NCBI GenBank assembly: GCA_036924285.1
Contig: JAYKYS010000002.1
Location: 4,278,001-4,342,000 of the forward strand
DNA: 64,000 nt
Direction: 5' to 3'
Source: Asterella californica
Taxonomy: Eukaryota; Streptophyta; Marchantiopsida; Marchantiales; Aytoniaceae
The stretch's first letter is position 1, and every line of letters starts with the position of its first letter. The notes under the pieces are model-generated. The model saw nothing but the letters and a program-made list of their open reading frames with translations. It ran no database searches and was not told the origin of the DNA. Shown here one piece after another: positions 47,248-58,014 of this stretch. The position numbers and the translations under genes were made by a program.

Positions 47248-49805
47248 CTACGAGAGTGGTTTCAGAAAACCCTTACCCCTACAGATAGGAGAATCCCTCA
47301 AAGTTTGACGGTTTTGTTCGTGGTTCGTACGAACGGTCAGAAACTGCACAGAACGTCTATCATCTGGACTACGGATCCTAGCGTAATGAGATCCATCATC
47401 CATCACCTTGGTCTCCATTCGAACCGTAGTGATATAAGGCTGACCAAGAATCACAGGATATGAAGCAGAAGATTGCACGAAGAAATGTTGATCCACATCC
47501 CACATCACCTATCTTCACCTTCACGTTAGGACAAGCGCCGTATAGCTCACCTTTCTGGTTGCTTGCAGCACGTAACACCCAACCATGGTTTAGCTCGATA
47601 GGCCACTGACCTCTCTCGTACACCTCCCTTGACATGATGTTGATCTCAGATCCGTGATCAACTAAAGCAGCAACAGGTTCAGCCAAACTTCCAAGACGAA
47701 CTCGCGTAGCAGTTGTGGCACGAGCCCAATGTCTCCTTCTGAAATCACTTTCACTAGCTAGACTCTCCTCACCAGCTTCCTCATCGTCGAACTCAATAGT
47801 GTTGGTACCAGCAACCAACGCTTCTTGCTGATATCCCTTGTCATCAGCTTCTTGAAAATGCACCTTTCCAAACTCTGCATCATTCAGAGAAGCTCCTACT
47901 ACATCTATCATCTGACTCTCTACCTGCTCGGACATCATCTGTCTCTTGCGCTTGATGATGTCGATGATCAGTTCGTGAAACTCCCTCTTTGCAATACCAA
48001 GAACTTCTCGAAGAGAAAACTCGATTCGTGCATCCAGTATCCTCTGCTCCAAGATGCTCTTCAGATCAGTAGAAGTTTCAATATCAGCTGCCAACTTGTA
48101 AGCCGGTCCCTTCCCCTTCTCTTGGGTAGTAAACCGTCTATCAACAGTCGTTGGTTCTTGCTGGGATCTCTGCACATCCTCCATAGGACCTGGCGCAGGT
48201 GGAGGAGCTGCAAAAGTAGACGGGATGTCCTCAGGAAGAGCCGCTCGTCTCCTTGTGACTCTCCGTCTATCCCCAATCTCCTCAGGAACTCCACTATCAA
48301 GTTCAGAGGCTTCTCTTCGCCTCTTTTCCTCCACAGAAGCATCCTGCCAATGAACATGTCTATCTACATCCAAGAATGCTCTGATAGAAGTAGCATCTAC
48401 AGGATCTCCCCATCCTGTGACCCTACGAATAGACTCGGCTCCTCTCTTCAGTATCTCAGAAGGAACTGGAGCCACACTCTTCTCAGCAGTCCTATCTAGC
48501 AATGTAGGACTAGAAGAGACCTCAATATGCCCAGCATATACATCAGAATTTACCAACGGTGCCATTAACGCATTTGCTGTTGCAGCTGCAGCAATCTGAG
48601 GTAGACTCCTCATGCCTCCTCGTCCAAACTGCGTGCTCAACGGCTCTCCAGTAGAAGAAAGGTGCAGCCTACCGTTTTGATAGCGAACCACACCATCTCG
48701 CAAAGCAGCTGTGAGCTCTTGACAGTCTCCTCGGAAATGATCAAGACTGTCACACCAAATACATCTACGAACAGGAACTCCTCCTGGACGTGCAGCAGCA
48801 GGCGCCGATGGCTGCTCTCTCTGCAATCCAGCTAGCTCTAACTTCAGCTCTCGCATCTGTCGAATCAGGTCTTCAATCTGATTCTGTTGACCATGGTTCT
48901 CCGCAGGTCTCTGAACAGGTGCCCTTTGTGCCGGTGCTGGCACAACAGGCATCAAAGGAACTGCAGCTGGGACAACAGGTCTGGGAGCAGGGGCTAAAGG
49001 CTGCTGTACTTGAGGAGCAGCATAAGGTGGAGTGACCACTTCTGCAAGCGGACGTCCTCCCACAGCCACTCTTCCTCTCCTCTGTCTTGTCAGTACAGCC
49101 ACAGCGTCCTCAACTCTCCCCCAATCCATAGTAACACCTCCCTCAGCAGATCGATCGGCCAACATAAAACATAATCGATCTGCCGTAGCATCATCTGTAG
49201 CTTGCAGAAAAAGCTCTGTTCTCCTAGCATCTAGAGTTATTCGCTCTAGAGTTGAGAGTTGCCGGTATCTCCGATCAAACTCTCTCAGCAACTCACTCAG
49301 ACTCATCATACGACCAGGTTGCTGCTCAACCCAGTCTAGAAATGTCCTTCTAGTAACTCTCTCTGAATCCTCCTCAAGAAACTCCTCTCGAAGAGATCGC
49401 TCAAAACTCATCCAGATTCCAAGATTTCTTCTCTGTACATCCCTAACTTGGTCCCGCAACTCAGGAATGACAGCTAACTCAAAGCTTTGCTATCATCTCA
49501 GCATCTGTAACCCTAACCAGCTCCATCTCTCCTCTATACTCACGCAGATATCTAGAAATATCTCTACATTCAAACCTTCCACATCTGTTCACAATAGCTT
49601 GCAAAGCCTTGGTGGACTTTAACTCCCCCCCTCCAACGATCGGATGTTGTTGGACCAAGGCCGCAAGCGTCTTCAAGATCTCAGCCGTGTCCAGACCAGA
49701 TGCAGATGGCACTGTAGAAGACGCAGATGCAGTTGACGATGTAGCAGTAGACGTTGATGCTCCAGCTCCAGAGGCAGCAGCAGCAGCTCCGCTCTTGCGA
49801 TCCAT
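47248..49805 (-). pseudogene. Element F gag-protease
   Basis: The start at 49805 (ATGGATCGC, MDRKSG) is supported by its place just after the LTR and primer-binding site. The frame shifts near 49485 (an extra A in GCAAAGC), and a second frame runs 49459-47396: capsid-like region, Pro/Ala-rich linker with a QIEDLIRQMRELKLELAGL coiled coil, zinc knuckle CIWCDSLDHFRGDC, a charged linker and the protease ALVDHGSEINIMSREVY (D-H-G). A further shift near 47510 separates the protease end (PVILGQPYITTVRMETK, 47508-47248). Gag would form particles and bind RNA. Confidence 0.88.
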
Positions 49806-49873
49806 CTCTTCTCCTTGTAGCAACTCAACCTTCTCAATCAATCACCCCAAGAGCTCTCAGTGGAAGCACTAGA

Positions 49874-51192
49874 TGTCGAGTTGAGAGTCTTCTTGGGAAG
49901 GGCGAACCTTCTGGCTGTGATATGAGCTTGAAGGCTGTGTTCAATCTACTCGGGGAAGCGTTGGGCTTCAGGCTGGGCTGGTTTACTCAGAGGATAGGCT
50001 TCAGGTCTCAAGGTGATACTGAAAAACACTCATATAAGTCTCTAGGCTCTTCTGATATGTTTAGGAAGCAAAGTTCAGGCTTAACTAGCAATGATAAGAT
50101 CAGATGGCGGACTTTGACACTCAAGATTGAGAAATATGTGAGGGTTCAGACTTCAGAACTCCTCCTACATGTAAATGAGGTTCTACTGGATACACATACG
50201 AAATTTCAGCTTCAGATCAATTCAGAGCACTAAGATATGAGCAGAAACTTTTTGAGTAGAGAAATTACGGCAGTTTCTGGTACCCAGACAGCTATTTCGA
50301 CCTATAACAGGGAATTGGCTCGATCACTTTGGGAAATTCTTACAGGATTTGCAGTACACAGCTTGCTGAACACTCCTGTGAAGTTGGGCCTCCTGATTCC
50401 ACACAGAACTCCAGATCTCACTCTCCAAAGTTGCTGCTCCAGATTGAGAGCTTTTCGGACCCCTTCTACTTCAGCGACCGCCCTGAATTACTCACTCACT
50501 CAATTGACATGAAAATTTGGAGACAGTCGTAGCCCTGCTGACAGTGAACACCACCACGAAGGTTTGAAGCGATTTCCTCAATTCTGCTGCAAATGACACT
50601 CAAAACCCCAAATTGAACAGAAGTGCTGCAATTCTTACACAAATCGAACTTCAATCAGCCATAACTCCTTGTTTATTGCCTCAAATCGATCAAACTTCTC
50701 GCTGACAGTGCTTGGCACGATGAGCTCTATCTCCCTGTGCTCTCAGATTTTGCAGTGTTCTCACCAATTGCTCGAAATCCACTCTAGAGCTCTATTTCTA
50801 AACTTAGAGTTTTACAAAAGACAAAAATGGACCAATGGGAGTTCATAGCTCCATTTGGTTGTCATTTTGTGCCTTAAACTACCTGGTAACTTATCTACAC
50901 TCATAGGCTACCACGTCAAGCCCCCTAGAGTGCCAGCGTCAAACTTAAACTACCTAAAACGACACGCAGCCCCGAAAAATAACTTAAATCAGCTAGAAAG
51001 CGTGCATGGGCGACACTCAAATACAACCCATGAGCTTAAACCCCTATTAACACGATTATCAACCTACTAAGACTCAAAATATATAACATCATCCAAAAAT
51101 GGACTTCTCTGAGGTCTTAACTTCACATAGAGAGACTAACGTCTGACAGAGAAGTGAATCATTTACTATGTGAAATGATTCACATCACGACA
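49874..51192 (-). repeat. Element F 5' LTR
   Basis: Same length as 42247-43565 with no indels. On the minus strand it ends CAACTCGACA at 49874, followed by TC and the primer-binding site variant TAGTGCTTCCACTGAGAG. The promoter block TATATATTTTGAG is at 51087-51075. Confidence 0.9.
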
Positions 51193-51239
51193 TCCACCCC
51201 CTCCAAACCTGCACATCCTCCGGCATGTGCCAATCTCCT
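51193..51239 (-). repeat. Internal-end remnant of a second F-type copy
   Basis: These 47 bp equal 43566-43612: the polypurine tract and the last bases before it, including the integrase stop region. In a simple insertion the DNA outside the 5' LTR should be host target, so a second element lay head-to-tail here and was cut at 51239. Confidence 0.85.
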
Positions 51240-52256
51240 TATCCAACCAATTGCATTGTTATCCTTAAGTAAGTCCACAAACTCTCAAGTCTGTTAGTGG
51301 TGTAACGTAGCAAGTTCAGCTTCCATAGCACTCACTCATTGGACTTTGTGCATCACCTCCTCAAGCAAACTAGATTTTTATTCCTGAAAAATATTGATCA
51401 AAATATGCATGATGTGCAATAAGAAAAACTTCATGCATATACTTATTCACTAGATTCTGCCGTTCAAATCTACGAGAGATAGTCGCACTAGTCACCTCCC
51501 TTTACAATTGATCTGACGTAGACGCCAAGATCTAAGAGAAAAGTATCCAAGGGATGTGGAAGATCCACATATCTAGACGAGTCAAACATATGCTATAATA
51601 GTACTTGCTCATCAAATTACTTTGTGTAGAAACTACACTAATCTCACTAGGTTGTGCTACATGGACTCCAACATTAGAAATAATGTGCAATTGATTTTGA
51701 TATGGAATCAATGATCTCTCCAGATCCTCCACTCAATGTACTACTCTGAGGTACCATAGTGGACTGAATCTTGGTTCTATAATAGGTACAAGGTTGGCTA
51801 CGACAGGTGCAAGAGCAAACCAAGACTGTAGCTTATCAAGATAACATCTCTACTAATATAGAACTACTTCGCAGAAAGATTTTAACATCTATATTCTTTT
51901 CTATCAGAAGCATACATAAGGAAGACACATCTATATGCTTTCGGATCTAGTTTTTTATATTTCTCATCAAGTATGTGCACATAACAAATACATCTGAAAA
52001 CTTTAAGAAAAGAGTAATCATGCTTATTGTTTGCGAAGATCTTCATTGGTGTCTGACTGTAGATTACCGTTGTAGGTGTTCGATTCATCAGATACACCAC
52101 ACATGAAATAGCTTCTGCTTAGTAAGGTCTAGGCATGGTCTTCTCGATCAACATAACACACATAGCTTTTGTTAAGTGTCGATTCTTGCGCTCTGCAACC
52201 CTATTTTATTACGAATTTAAGTGTAGATCTTTTGGTGTTGGATGCCATGCTCATAC
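51240..52256 (-). mobile_element. Ty1/copia element remnant
   Basis: The minus strand reads HQKIYT, then NRVAERKNRHLTKAMCVML and EAISCVVYLMNRTPTTV (about 52240-52060), then FLKVFRCICYVHI and KLDPKAYRCVFLMYA (to 51882), which is the conserved C-terminal half of a copia integrase. A linker (51732-51532) follows, and near 51340-51240 a degenerate RNase H-like AMEAELATLHH. Most of RT is missing. There are several stops and frameshifts. It is old and inactive. Confidence 0.75.
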
Positions 52257-53200
52257 TGTCGAGGAGAGTCTTTCAGGAAGGGTGAGTCTCTAACTATGAT
52301 TAATTGTAAGGTAGAGATTGAACAAGAAGACCAGAGCTAACCAGCTTGCCTATAACAGCCAAAGTCTCTCACAAATACTAATTTTTGTCTGATAGTCGAT
52401 TCTTACTGAATAAGATCAATTCTCATTCACCAAAAGACAGATTCACCTCAAAACACAACAATTGATGAAATCGAACTCCTAATGCTTTATTTCTCTTCAT
52501 GCGACAACTAAAGTCTTCCATAGATACCAACTCTCCAAACAGATTTATCTCCAAACAGTTGACTCTCACTCAATAAGATCATCCCCCGTTCACTAGAAAG
52601 CATACTGGTGTCAAAAGCAACCATAGATGCAATTTGAACTCTCAAAATCTTATTTCTTTTCCTGTGAGAGCTCCACAACTGAAATCTCTCAGAAATCCGA
52701 TCTTCTTAGTCCTTATCTTCCTCCAGTGCGTCTCGACGGCTCTCCTTGGTAAAAAAAATACAATACCCTCTCTTCGCACGATGTCGATCATTTTCTACTT
52801 ATAAAGACCCTAGCTAAGCTAGGGTCTTGAGACAAAACGTCTCTCATCTCATTCTTATTTACTTCCTTGTCTACTCTCTTTCTCTTCTTGGAATGTCTTC
52901 CTATAAGTGTTGATCTTTCTATAGTGTTTTATCCTCAAGTTTGGGAAGAATTATATGCACAAGAATATCTAGAGGGATGAAGTAGTTTCACTTCTAGTCT
53001 TGTTCCTCCTTCATTACTTTTACCAGATGAGAAACAAATGAGAGTCTTTTCTAGAGTTTTTCCTCATGTAAGAATTTATTGGCAATACTGAATGGATTTT
53101 GTATCGTTACTCTCTAATAGATTTCATGAGAAACATTGCAGAGGTATGAGAATTAGTTGATGATGAAGATTATTTAAGTAATGTTGTAAGTAGAAAGTAG
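52257..53200. other. Non-coding stretch, possible decayed gypsy LTR
   Basis: It begins TGTCGAGGAGAGTCTTTCAGGAAGGGTGAG, close to the end of the D/F LTRs (TGTCGAG, GAGAGT, GGGAAGGG), so an old minus-strand LTR may have inserted into the copia integrase. I could not find its other end. TTATAAAG near 52798 and a perfect palindrome at 52805-52827 lie inside. No gene is recognised. Confidence 0.3.
52805..52827. repeat. Perfect palindrome
   Basis: AGACCCTAGCT, a single A, then AGCTAGGGTCT: 11-bp arms. It lies a few bases after a TATAAAG motif, so an RNA starting here would carry a tight hairpin at its 5' end. Confidence 0.8.
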
Positions 53201-53314
53201 CTTGTAGGTGAACTTTGACCTCTTCTTCACGTATGGAGTCTTGGATTGTTTGGGTCCTCAATGCTCAAGATGCAAATATAATCACAAGGCCATATTAGCA
53301 TGGTTGCTTATTCA

Positions 53315-53340
53315 CCTCTTCCATCCGAAGATGGAAGAGG
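53315..53340. repeat. Perfect 11-bp hairpin with CGAA loop
   Basis: Arms CCTCTTCCATC and GATGGAAGAGG around CGAA. It is followed 10 bp later by a longer hairpin (53351-53420). Confidence 0.85.
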
Positions 53341-53350
53341 GCTGCAAGCT

Positions 53351-53420
53351 AATAAATACATTCATTTATTACCTAACTCTTCCGACGAGAAGGGTTAGGT
53401 AATAAACGAAGGTATTTATT
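53351..53420. repeat. Long 32-bp-stem hairpin
   Basis: Left arm 53351-53382 and right arm 53389-53420 pair over 32 positions with three mismatches, around the loop CGACGA. The inner part ATTACCTAACTCTTC/GAAGGGTTAGGTAAT is closely related to the perfect hairpin at 62984-63037. Confidence 0.88.
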
Positions 53421-53975
53421 AATATATCATTTTTGTGTAGTAGGCTCCCGCACTTGTATCGTCTGAAGCGCGTAGACCTGTACACCACTTATAGGTTTTC
53501 CAACAACATTTTTATTGTTCTTGAAACAATTAACAGGTAACATTTAATGTTATTTAATATTTTTATTAAACTTAATCTAAAATATTCATATAACAGTTAT
53601 ATTATTTCTTGTAACATAAAGAAAACGGCTCCCGCTCTCGAAAAAAAATGCTTCTAGGAACAGGCGATAAATGCTGTCAGGGATCCCGAATTTAATGCAA
53701 AACGAAAATTATCTCTCTCAGCATTAGGCTGAATATGGCTAAATGCAGAATTTAGTTCTTTCCGACACAACGCCGTTCCCCAAACTGCCGTTTAGCCGTT
53801 TGAGATGCTTATTCACTTACTTGTCAGAAAGTGCTTCCACCAAGACATAGGTCTAGTTCGAGTAGATAAATACTTTGTACTCAGTGGCATAGGTCCTGAA
53901 TTCTTCTAAACTACTTTAACTATAAAGCGATTGTAACGATCTAAACTCTGGTTATGTATTACTTAAACATACAAT

Positions 53976-54000
53976 CATGGCCTATTAACGATAGGCCATG
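53976..54000. repeat. 10-bp hairpin with TAACG loop
   Basis: CATGGCCTAT and ATAGGCCATG arms. More GGCC half-copies follow (to about 54030). Function unknown. Confidence 0.7.
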
Positions 54001-54957
54001 ATAGGGCCACGAATGGCCACGATAGGCCTTTCAAAGCATATACATCAACTCGCTTTCTACTTTCTTAACTCGGTCCATTTTGAGTTCCAAATCAGTTTGT
54101 ATTCTCATAAAGGACTTTGGATAAAAACCAATTGATGGTTTTGAAAGAGATGTGGGTTTATAATACATAGAACATAATCTAGATAAAGTTATGATTATTA
54201 TTGTGAAAAATATAAAATGACATTTGGATTGTTATCTTACTGTTTAATTACTGTTGTTGCAAAGGTGATATTGGATTGAGTAATTCTTCACACAGGAAAA
54301 TCATTTTGTCCCATGAGGGAAGCAATCGTGGACGGGAGGTTGCTCGAACTATTGCTGTCCAGTTGAAAGTCAGTAAACAATTATGCAGAGAAGATTGGTG
54401 AACGTGTAAGCCAAAAACACTTTCTTTGCCAAACCAATCACCAAATGTTACCAAGAACTCTTCAAAATATGACAATATTGTTCACTGGACTTCCATTCAA
54501 ATCCAAGCACTCTTAGAGAAGTCTAAGTTGTACTTCAAGTAGCATTGCTCTTGAATCGCTCAAGAGTCAAGAATTGAGGAGTTTAAGTTTTAATTATTAT
54601 GGTAAAAAGTTAGAAAATAAATTAAAAATTGAATGATTCTTTTTATAAAACTTGATAACTTCTCACTTAGTTTTAAGAATACGTTTACTAATACTTCACT
54701 TATCAGTTTTTTGTGTTACTGTCGGATGATATGAAATATGTTTAATTTAATCATATTTAGTCTAATTAGTTTTATTTTAAGATCCATATTTTCAATAACA
54801 TTAACACAGAAAATTTCCTCAAGAAAGATCTCTTAGTAGAAAAAATATTTTCCCAACTTATGTTAAAATGATGAGAATAATTCTTGACGAACACCCTTGA
54901 TTTATCATCCAAGCTCTATATTTCTCCTTCTCATTCCGGTGTGAAAAAAACTTCAAA
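54001..54957. other. AT-rich stretch without a recognised gene
   Basis: Apart from a 75-codon minus-strand frame (54475-54248; FLVTFGDWFGKESVFGLHVH) that I do not recognise and cannot support as a gene, I see only AT-rich sequence. Likewise 53421-53975 holds nothing recognisable. Confidence 0.5.
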
Positions 54958-56017
54958 TTGCATACCCTTAGAATATATATGCGCGGGGAAGCGCTTGCAG
55001 GTCGCCATGATGCCAAATACAGAGCCTGGAAGGAGAAAGAAACTCTAGAAGAACAAATCCGTGAGTACATTTCGAATTATCCTGCGCGATATGTGAAAAA
55101 GCACGACCTCAGAAAAAATAGCTACGGATACACAAATCAGAGAGCTCTTCTCTGCTGGTTTACGATCGTACGGGGCGACAGTGAAGAGCTGGCTAGCAGG
55201 CGATGTCCATCCTCTTCGCACAGGTCTTTTTTACGATGACTACTTAAGGCTTTGACTCGGATTCCGACGATGAAATGCTGGATAGAAATAATCTGCCACG
55301 GACATTGAAAAAACGTGGAAAGGTGATCATGCTGACCTGAGCTAGAGGTTTTGAAGATGAAGGAGCTGAAAAGGGCTGGCAAGTCCAAAGGAGTACTACA
55401 TTACCAGAAATCATGAACATGAATGTGGATGAAGGAGCGACTGGGGGATGGCAGATGAGATGGTACATCTTCCTCCACCGATGCGTGAAGAATCGAAGAC
55501 GCTGGAGGGTATCCCTCATCGAGATAATCATGAATTTCAGCAGGAGGCCCAAGAGGAAATGGGTGGATGCGACTACAGCAGGCACACGTAGAACCCGAAG
55601 ATAACAACAATAATCAGGTCCGAATCGAATAGATCCTGAATTACCCCGATGTCTGCAGCCTGAACACAGAGCAGAGGAGAACTTGCAAGAGTATTGGATC
55701 AACGAGAGGAGGACGAAGTACTGTAGATCTACAGAATTACAGCTGCTGACTGAAAAGTACGAGAAGATATGCAGAACAGTACGGCAAATAGATAATGATA
55801 TCACCTTGTCTCTACTGCGAGAAGCCAATGTGGTGGGCATAACCACAACCACAACGGCGGAGTTCCATGAAATTCTCAAGGCTATCAACTCTGAGATTCT
55901 TATCGTTGAAGAAGCAGCAGAAGTACTGGAAGGTCATGTTCTAGCAGGCTTGAGCTCGTGCGTCAAGCATCTGGTACTGATCGGTGACCATCTCCAGCTA
56001 CGTCCTTCAATTGCAGT

Positions 56018-56083
56018 TTACCAATTGGGAACGAAGCACAAGCTGAACGTGTCCATGTTCGAGCGTCTCGTGCAAGGCGGAGT
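56018..56083 (+). repeat. 66-bp direct repeat, copy 1, inside the helicase gene
   Basis: Encodes YQLGTKHKLNVSMFERLVQGG. The twin is at 57256-57321, offset 1238, with one mismatch. In copy 1 the upstream exon reads into it; in copy 2 the downstream exon continues from it. Confidence 0.92.
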
Positions 56084-57255
56084 TTATACATACTCAAATT
56101 TATTATATACTCAAATTTGTTCCAAGAGAAAGTAAGGAGTTCACACTCTTTTCCTACGATGACTAGCTACAACGATGTTCTGGGTGATGATGACTGTGCT
56201 CCATGGCTTAAAGCCAGCCAAGAAACTGAACATGAAGATCAGCTAAACCAGCTATTCACCAGGTTCTTCTTCTTCCTATGCTCTGCAGATGCTTTGAAGC
56301 TCCAACTACCACTCAAACAGCATCATCTGGCCGGAAGTCTGGGTCTCAACCGTGGCTAGGTCTACTTCCCCTATGAAGTTTGTCATGAGCACATTCAAGT
56401 TCAAAGTTCAAAGCGAGTTGTGCTTGGTACATGGAAATGAAGTTCTTCAGTTCAGTAGCAAGCAAGGTCAACTACCACGGGTCAAAAGAACAGCTTGGGC
56501 TTGCGGCGGTGAACTTTCTACCATGAAGTAACCATCCTACTTACGCGTATACTTAAGTTCGAGCTCGTCATCAAACTAGTCACTGAGGTAGCTGTTAGTC
56601 CGGGGCTAAAGGCAGCAAACATCAGCTTGATTCAATCAAGGGTTAGTCAACTCTGCTAAAGAAGTCCAGTTCCTAGGTTGCATGCAGTAGCATCCGAAGG
56701 GTTTCATCTCTCCGGAAAATCGTTTAGAATTGCTGCACCCACGTAGGACGGAGAGACATGAAGATCCGAAATTAAGTCTCTGGTGCCCTTTCATAAAGGT
56801 CGTCGTTTGAAGGACATTTTGCACGAACTGACTCCTAAGCCGGAGGCAAACGGCTAGTAGTCTGTACCACAGCGAACTGGGAACATTTTGGTAATATAAA
56901 AGATTATACTGTAAAAGCAGGAAACAGTGTACTTGTAATCACCATCGGATATTATGTTGGGATACCTAGGCCGGGACCAGTACGTTTACAGACCTGTCCC
57001 TTATATAAATTTAATCGTCCAGAAACATGCACTTTGTGCAGTTCGCTGTCTTCTCGTTCTACATGGTTTGCGTTTTATTTGAAGTACATTACGTAGGAGA
57101 GATATGTGTTCCCTTTACTGAAAGAATGTGCACTTGTAAGCACTGGACCGTAGTACCAGCTACAAGGTGATCAGACTTCTCACTGCAGAAGACTGCTGCT
57201 TCATACAGAGCTGAAATTAAAGCTACAAGGTGATCAGAGGTTAGTAAGCTGAAGC
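56084..57255. other. 1.17-kb insertion in the helicase gene
   Basis: It separates the two 66-bp repeats. It begins with TATACTCAAATTT twice in tandem and contains AGCTACAAGGTGATCAG at about 57161 and 57222. Short frames (56117-56359 plus; 56824-56636 minus) are not recognisable. There are no TE ends that I can identify. Confidence 0.6.
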
Positions 57256-57321
57256 TTACCAATTAGGAACGAAGCACAAGCTGAACGTGTCCATGTTCGA
57301 GCGTCTCGTGCAAGGCGGAGT
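57256..57321 (+). repeat. 66-bp direct repeat, copy 2
   Basis: Differs from 56018-56083 only at the GGG/AGG position of AATTRGGAAC. It runs directly into GVEHVTLQEQRRMRP, the true continuation of the helicase. Confidence 0.92.
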
Positions 57322-58014
57322 CGAGCATGTCACGTTGCAGGAGCAGAGGAGAATGCGTCCATCGTTCTCGAAGCTGGTCAAGAGTTTGTATCCAAAGCTC
57401 AAGGATCATGGATCTGTCTCCGATTATGAGAACATCAGGGGAGTGACTGCCGGCTTGCTGTTTCTCGATCACACAGCGGAGGAGAACAGCACTACCGATG
57501 ACTCGAGCAAAGTGAACACGGCGGAGGCTAAACTTATCGTAGAACTGACTCTGAATCTGATGAAACAAGACTGCTATTCTCCACAGAACATCTCGATTCT
57601 TACAATGTACTCGGGTCAGCTTATGGAGATAAAAAAGCTACTGAAAGAGAGGGCCGCCAGCAGGCTGTCCGCCAATTACTTTGAAAGCATGCGGAAGATG
57701 CAGGAGAGGCCAGGAGGGCTAGAGAAGGCGAAGGACAATGGTGACCCGGAAGAAAGCGAGAGAAGGGATGGCGATCTGAGCAAACTGGCTACCCCGGGTT
57801 AGCAGCGTAGATGACTTCCAGGGAAGAGAGCGATATCATTATTCTTTCCCTTGTCATAACCAACGACATACAGACTCTTCTTGAGCTTGTCAAGAGAACT
57901 GCAAATTTAAAGCAATTGTATATCTGAGTAAAGACACAACATGGCTTTAAAATGTAGACCAGTAGATATGTTACATAAAGATTCAACTTGAAAACAGTTT
58001 AACGGAAATTTTAC

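Larger units (their letters stand above)
42247..51192 (-). mobile_element. Element F: young Ty3/gypsy element
   Basis: Minus-strand unit with LTRs at 42247-43565 and 49874-51192 (1319 bp each, offset exactly 7627, about ten differences, roughly 99% identical). The internal region encodes gag-protease (49805-47248), pol (47202-44758) and integrase (44757-43612). Only a few breaks are seen: two frameshifts in gag-protease and one nonsense codon in integrase. Of the elements here it is the youngest by LTR divergence. Its 5' side is odd: sequence matching the inside end of the element continues past the LTR to 51239. Confidence 0.9.
54958..57870 (+). pseudogene. ZNFX1-like SF1 RNA helicase, fragmentary
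   Basis: NFX1-type zinc-finger proteins of the ZNFX1 group are SF1 helicases linked to RNA surveillance and antiviral or small-RNA pathways. Seen here: a Lys/Glu-rich leader (54958-55236), a region with stops in all frames (55240-55680; GFDSDDEML still legible), then 55683-56083 with VVGITTTTTAEF, the Walker B-like ILIVEEAAEVLEGH and motif III LIGDHLQLRPS. After an insertion, 57287-57800 continues with MFERLVQGGVEHVTL, QRRMRPSFSKLV and ILTMYSGQLMEIKKLL; SSVDDFQGRE and SDIIILSLVIT (57798-57865) follow in two different frames. Walker A and zinc-finger parts are absent. Some breaks could be introns, but stops plus frameshifts favour a pseudogene. Confidence 0.78.

Noticed and set aside
54248..54475. 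75-codon minus-strand open frame as a gene
   Set aside because: No recognisable motif, no splice or promoter context, and surrounded by AT-rich sequence.
56018..57321. 66-bp repeats read as a transposon target-site duplication
   Set aside because: Far longer than any common target duplication, and the insert has no recognisable ends.
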